Source of the DNA: an uncultured Alcaligenaceae bacterium
Lineage (GTDB): Bacteria > Pseudomonadota > Gammaproteobacteria > Burkholderiales > Burkholderiaceae_B
Direction of reading: 5' to 3'
Assembly (NCBI GenBank): GCA_937897265.1
Contig: CALCPT010000164.1
Coordinates: 1 to 6,621 of the forward strand
DNA length: 6,621 nt
The notes under the pieces are model-generated. The model searched no databases. It was not told the DNA's origin and saw nothing but the letters and a program-made list of their open reading frames with translations. Of the stretch, positions 3,687 to 6,621 are shown one piece after another (the stretch's first letter is position 1; each line of letters begins with the position of its first letter). Position numbers and translations under genes: made by a program.

Positions 3687-6621
3687 ATGCCCGCTGCACC
3701 CACTTCAGTTGCCTCAACGCTATCAACGCTGCTCAATGCCCTTAAACCCGGCCTGCGCTACCACCATCCTCGTCCGCCTGGGTCAGGTGACGCCTGGTTG
3801 TTGGCACAATTGGCGCGGCAAGCAGGTAAAACACTCGTCCTGTTGACGGCTGAACCACTTGAGGCGCAGCGCCTCGCCGATGAGATCCCACTTTTTGCCC
3901 CCGAACTGAAAGTGCGCCCCCTGCCCGACTGGGAGACTCTGCCCTACGATAGTTTTTCACCACACCAAGACTTAATCTCTGAGCGACTGCGTACCTTGCA
4001 TGCCTTGATGCAGCACGAAGTCGATGTGCTAACCGTACCGATTACCACTGCCCTGTACCGCTTGCCGCCACCAAGTTTTTTAGCTGCTTATACGTTTTCG
4101 TTTAAGCAAAAAGACAAACTCGACGAAGCTGCGTTGCGGGCGCAGTTAATGTTGGCAAATTACGCGCACGTCTCGCAAGTCACGGTACCCGGCGAGTTCT
4201 GTGTGCGTGGCAGTTTGATTGATTTGTTTCCGATGGGCTCTGTGGTGCCTTATCGTATCGATTTATTTGATGATGAAATCGAATCGATTCGCGCCTTTGA
4301 TATTGATACTCAGCGCAGTTTGTACCCAGTTGGCTCTGTGCAGTTGCTGCCTGGTCGAGAGTTTCCGATGGACGAAGCTGCGCGCAATCATTTTCGCTCG
4401 GGCTTTCGTGAAGTCTTTGAGGGCGATCCTTCGCGCGCGCTGCCGTATCGCGATATTGGCAATGGCATTGCGTTTGCAGGCGTTGAATATTATTTGCCGC
4501 TGTTTTTTGACAGCACCGCGACCTTATTCGATTATCTGACACAAGACACCATCATGGTGACCTTAGGGGATATCGACGATGCCATGCGTCGCTTTGCCCA
4601 AGATACTGCCAGCCGTTATAACTTTTTAAAAAGCGATCGCGAGCGTCCAGTGCTTGCACCAGACGCGTTGTTTTTGCGAGCTGAAACACTGTTTGAGCAA
4701 CTCAAGGTATTTGCGCGAGTTGCACTCACTACCGAGACCGAGCACCCCGAGTTTTTAGCTGCACCCGATATCGGGATTTCGCGCCGCTCTGACGACCCGG
4801 TGCAAAAGCTTCGCGCGCTGTTGAATCAAACGCAGCAACGACTGGTCTTATGCACCGACTCGCACGGTCGTCGTGAAACCATCTTACAGATGTTGGCCGA
4901 ACATGGCCTGATCCCAGATGCGCAAACCGAATCGCTCGCGCTGTTTTTAGAGGGCGATGCGCATTTCGCGATCACGGTTGCTCAACTCAATACTGGCTTT
5001 CAACTACCCGGACAACAACTCGTCTTCATCACTGAGAACGACTTGTATCCAGGACACGGCACCACGGCGCGGCGCGGCAAACGCGATCAAGAGCGCGCTA
5101 GCAACGTCGAAGCCATGGTGCGCGACTTATCCGAGTTACGCATCGGTGACCCAGTCGTTCACGCGCAACACGGTATCGGGCGCTATCATGGCCTGATCAA
5201 CATGGATATGGGCGAAGGCGAGATGGAGTTTCTTCATCTTGAGTACGCGAGCAAGACGACCCTCTACGTACCCGTCGCGCAGTTACACGTCATCTCGCGC
5301 TATAGCGGCAACGATCCAGAAACCGCCCCCTTGCATCAGCTTGGTTCAGGCCAATGGGAGAAGGCGCGCCGCAAAGCTGCGCAGCAGGTACGCGATACGG
5401 CAGCTGAACTCTTAGATATTTACGCCAAACGCGCTGCGCGACAAGGCTTTGCCTTCAAGCTGCCCATTGGGGATTACGAATTATTTGCCGAAGGCTTTGG
5501 TTTTGAAGAAACCGTAGACCAAGCGGCCGCCATTCAATGCGTCTTGGCAGACATGACCTCGGGGCGCCCGATGGATCGTTTGGTATGCGGCGATGTAGGC
5601 TTTGGCAAAACAGAAGTCGCCTTACGTGCCGCGTTTTTGGCTATCGCCAACGGCAAACAAGTCGCGATTTTGTGCCCGACCACCCTGCTGGCTGAGCAAC
5701 ACGCACAAACCTTTTCAGATCGCTTTGCCGACTGGCCGGTTAAAGTGGTTGAGCTCTCGCGTTTTAGATCTGCCAAAGAGGTAGCCAGCGCGATTGTGGG
5801 AATCAATGACGGCACTATCGATATCGTGATTGGTACGCACAAGCTCTTATCGAAAGACGTGAATTTCATGCGCTTAGGGCTTGTCATCATCGACGAAGAA
5901 CATCGCTTTGGCGTGCGTCAAAAAGAAATGCTCAAGTCACTTCGCGCAGAGGTCGATGTCTTGACACTGACGGCCACGCCAATCCCTCGCACGCTTGGGA
6001 TGTCGCTTGAGGGGATTCGCGATTTTTCAGTGATTGCCACGGCGCCACAAAAGCGCTTGGCCATTAAAACGTTTGTACGCCGTGAGGATAACAGCACCAT
6101 TCGCGAGGCCTTACTGCGCGAACTCAAGCGTGGTGGCCAAGTCTATTTTCTGCACAATGAAGTCGACACCATACACTCCATGCGCGAGAAACTAGAACGT
6201 ATACTGCCCGATGCGCGCATTGCTGTGGCGCATGGTCAGTTACGTGAGCGTGAGCTAGAACATGTGATGCGCGACTTTTATAATCAGCGTTACAACTTAT
6301 TACTTTGCACCACTATTATTGAAACAGGCATTGATGTACCGACTGCCAACACCATTATTTTAAATAAAGCTGATATGTTTGGTTTAGCACAAATGCATCA
6401 ATTACGTGGGCGCGTGGGTCGGTCACACCATCAAGCTTATGCTTATTTACTCACCGACCCAGACCGTAAAATTACCGTACAAGCTCAAAAGCGTTTAGAT
6501 GCGATTCAAGGTGTTAGTAAGGCCGAGACTGCAAAACTTCACTACCTTGAGTCCTTTCGCGATCGACTGATTGCTAACGATGAGACTTTTACCAAGATGA
6601 TTGAGCAATATCCCGATATGG
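3687..6621 (+). CDS. mfd: Transcription-repair coupling factor Mfd, lacking normal C-terminus and running into a DarP-like tail
   Basis: Mfd is a DNA translocase that removes RNA polymerase stalled at lesions and recruits UvrA for nucleotide excision repair. The frame from ATG 3687 stays open to the window end (978 codons; family about 1150). In order: UvrB-like N-terminal region with LPDWETLPYDSFSPHQD (79-95) and CVRGSLIDLFPMGS; RNA-polymerase-interacting domain starting at LRIGDPVVHAQHGIGRY (from about 484); Walker A GDVGFGKTE (635-643, K641); DEEH box (736-739); TLTATPIPRT (from 760); motif VI QLRGRVGRS (905-913). After AQKRLDAIQ (to residue 941) the expected segment with the TRG translocation motif (HDLEIRGAGE-like) and the C-terminal D7 domain is absent, replaced in frame by a DarP-like sequence. 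Such a protein should not translocate. No strong Shine-Dalgarno is seen; homology from about residue 20 onwards supports the start. It is divergent from ispD. Confidence 0.93.
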   Translation, partial: MPAAPTSVASTLSTLLNALKPGLRYHHPRPPGSGDAWLLAQLARQAGKTLVLLTAEPLEAQRLADEIPLFAPELKVRPLPDWETLPYDSFSPHQDLISERLRTLHALMQHEVDVLTVPITTALYRLPPPSFLAAYTFSFKQKDKLDEAALRAQLMLANYAHVSQVTVPGEFCVRGSLIDLFPMGSVVPYRIDLFDDEIESIRAFDIDTQRSLYPVGSVQLLPGREFPMDEAARNHFRSGFREVFEGDPSRALPYRDIGNGIAFAGVEYYLPLFFDSTATLFDYLTQDTIMVTLGDIDDAMRRFAQDTASRYNFLKSDRERPVLAPDALFLRAETLFEQLKVFARVALTTETEHPEFLAAPDIGISRRSDDPVQKLRALLNQTQQRLVLCTDSHGRRETILQMLAEHGLIPDAQTESLALFLEGDAHFAITVAQLNTGFQLPGQQLVFITENDLYPGHGTTARRGKRDQERASNVEAMVRDLSELRIGDPVVHAQHGIGRYHGLINMDMGEGEMEFLHLEYASKTTLYVPVAQLHVISRYSGNDPETAPLHQLGSGQWEKARRKAAQQVRDTAAELLDIYAKRAARQGFAFKLPIGDYELFAEGFGFEETVDQAAAIQCVLADMTSGRPMDRLVCGDVGFGKTEVALRAAFLAIANGKQVAILCPTTLLAEQHAQTFSDRFADWPVKVVELSRFRSAKEVASAIVGINDGTIDIVIGTHKLLSKDVNFMRLGLVIIDEEHRFGVRQKEMLKSLRAEVDVLTLTATPIPRTLGMSLEGIRDFSVIATAPQKRLAIKTFVRREDNSTIREALLRELKRGGQVYFLHNEVDTIHSMREKLERILPDARIAVAHGQLRERELEHVMRDFYNQRYNLLLCTTIIETGIDVPTANTIILNKADMFGLAQMHQLRGRVGRSHHQAYAYLLTDPDRKITVQAQKRLDAIQGVSKAETAKLHYLESFRDRLIANDETFTKMIEQYPDM
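6510..6621 (+). other. darP: DarP/YjgA (DUF615) C-terminal fragment fused in frame to Mfd
   Basis: The last 37 codons do not read as Mfd. Residues after the junction, KLHYLESFRDRLI followed by a few acidic residues and IEQYPDM, align with the E. coli DarP (YjgA) stretch FHKLENLRDRLI ... LNLWPDAD, which in full proteins is followed by the RQQLRTLIRNA region. DarP is a small ribosome-associated protein that acts in late assembly of the 50S subunit. The preceding LDAIQ (6495-6509) fits both families: Mfd has AQKRLEAI and DarP has a helix like IRxALDxI. The N-terminal half of DarP is absent and the C-terminal end lies beyond the window. Identification is by remembered similarity over a short segment, so it is good but not certain. 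Confidence 0.7.

Noticed and set aside
3446..3736. Minus-strand open frame of 96 codons spanning the ispD/mfd gap
   Set aside because: It crosses both promoter candidates and the mfd start, is low in recognisable features and rich in Arg/Ser as expected from chance translation.
6495..6621. Intein, intron or simple frameshift as the cause of the abnormal Mfd C-terminus
   Set aside because: The inserted sequence has no intein Cys/Ser start or splicing motifs. The other two plus frames after 6510 reach stops (TAG at 6515, TGA at about 6568) without Mfd-like residues. The residues instead match DarP.
1..6621. Mobile elements, CRISPR arrays, tRNA or rRNA genes
   Set aside because: No transposase, terminal repeats, spaced direct repeats or RNA gene signatures were seen on either strand.

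Overview
The window looks like a chromosomal housekeeping segment of a betaproteobacterium, most likely Burkholderiales near Alcaligenaceae. The evidence is an OmpR-type regulator closest to what I remember of Bordetella RisA, an IspD whose C-terminus (KVTWPEDFD...WL) has the form I recall from that family, a linked ispD-ispF pair, and a base composition near 50-55% GC. Taxonomy is inferred from remembered protein similarity, not from a search.

Layout: (1) 1-1081, minus strand: N-terminal 360 codons of an AcnA-type aconitase, cut by the window edge and diverged at several normally invariant positions. (2) 1082-1397: 316-bp divergent control region holding two TTGTNACAA elements 41 bp apart, the first inside a 7-bp-arm inverted repeat. 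(3) 1398-2129, plus strand: OmpR/RisA-type response regulator with no sensor kinase gene next to it and an Asp-to-Asn change in the Mg-binding acidic pocket. (4) 2190-3435, minus strand: ispF and ispD, two enzymes of the MEP isoprenoid pathway, transcribed ispD then ispF with a 31-bp gap, convergent with the regulator. (5) 3436-3686: 251-bp divergent control region with a -10/-35 pair for ispD, a TATAAT for mfd and a leader hairpin. (6) 3687-6621, plus strand: mfd, the transcription-repair coupling factor, intact through helicase motif VI and then abruptly joined in frame to a sequence that reads as the C-terminal part of the ribosome-associated protein DarP/YjgA.

The genes do not form one pathway. 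IspD and IspF catalyse non-adjacent steps of isoprenoid precursor synthesis, Mfd handles stalled RNA polymerase, the aconitase belongs to central carbon metabolism, and the regulator may control itself and/or the divergent aconitase gene. I see no mobile element, CRISPR array, tRNA or rRNA. The most striking signal is the Mfd::DarP junction near 6495-6509. It is either a real recombination that would destroy Mfd translocase function or, more likely, an assembly chimera through a short shared sequence. A drop in GC begins about 250 bases before it. The next most interesting points are the aconitase that has lost the conserved QDFTG segment and the regulator with both an altered acidic pocket and no neighbouring kinase.
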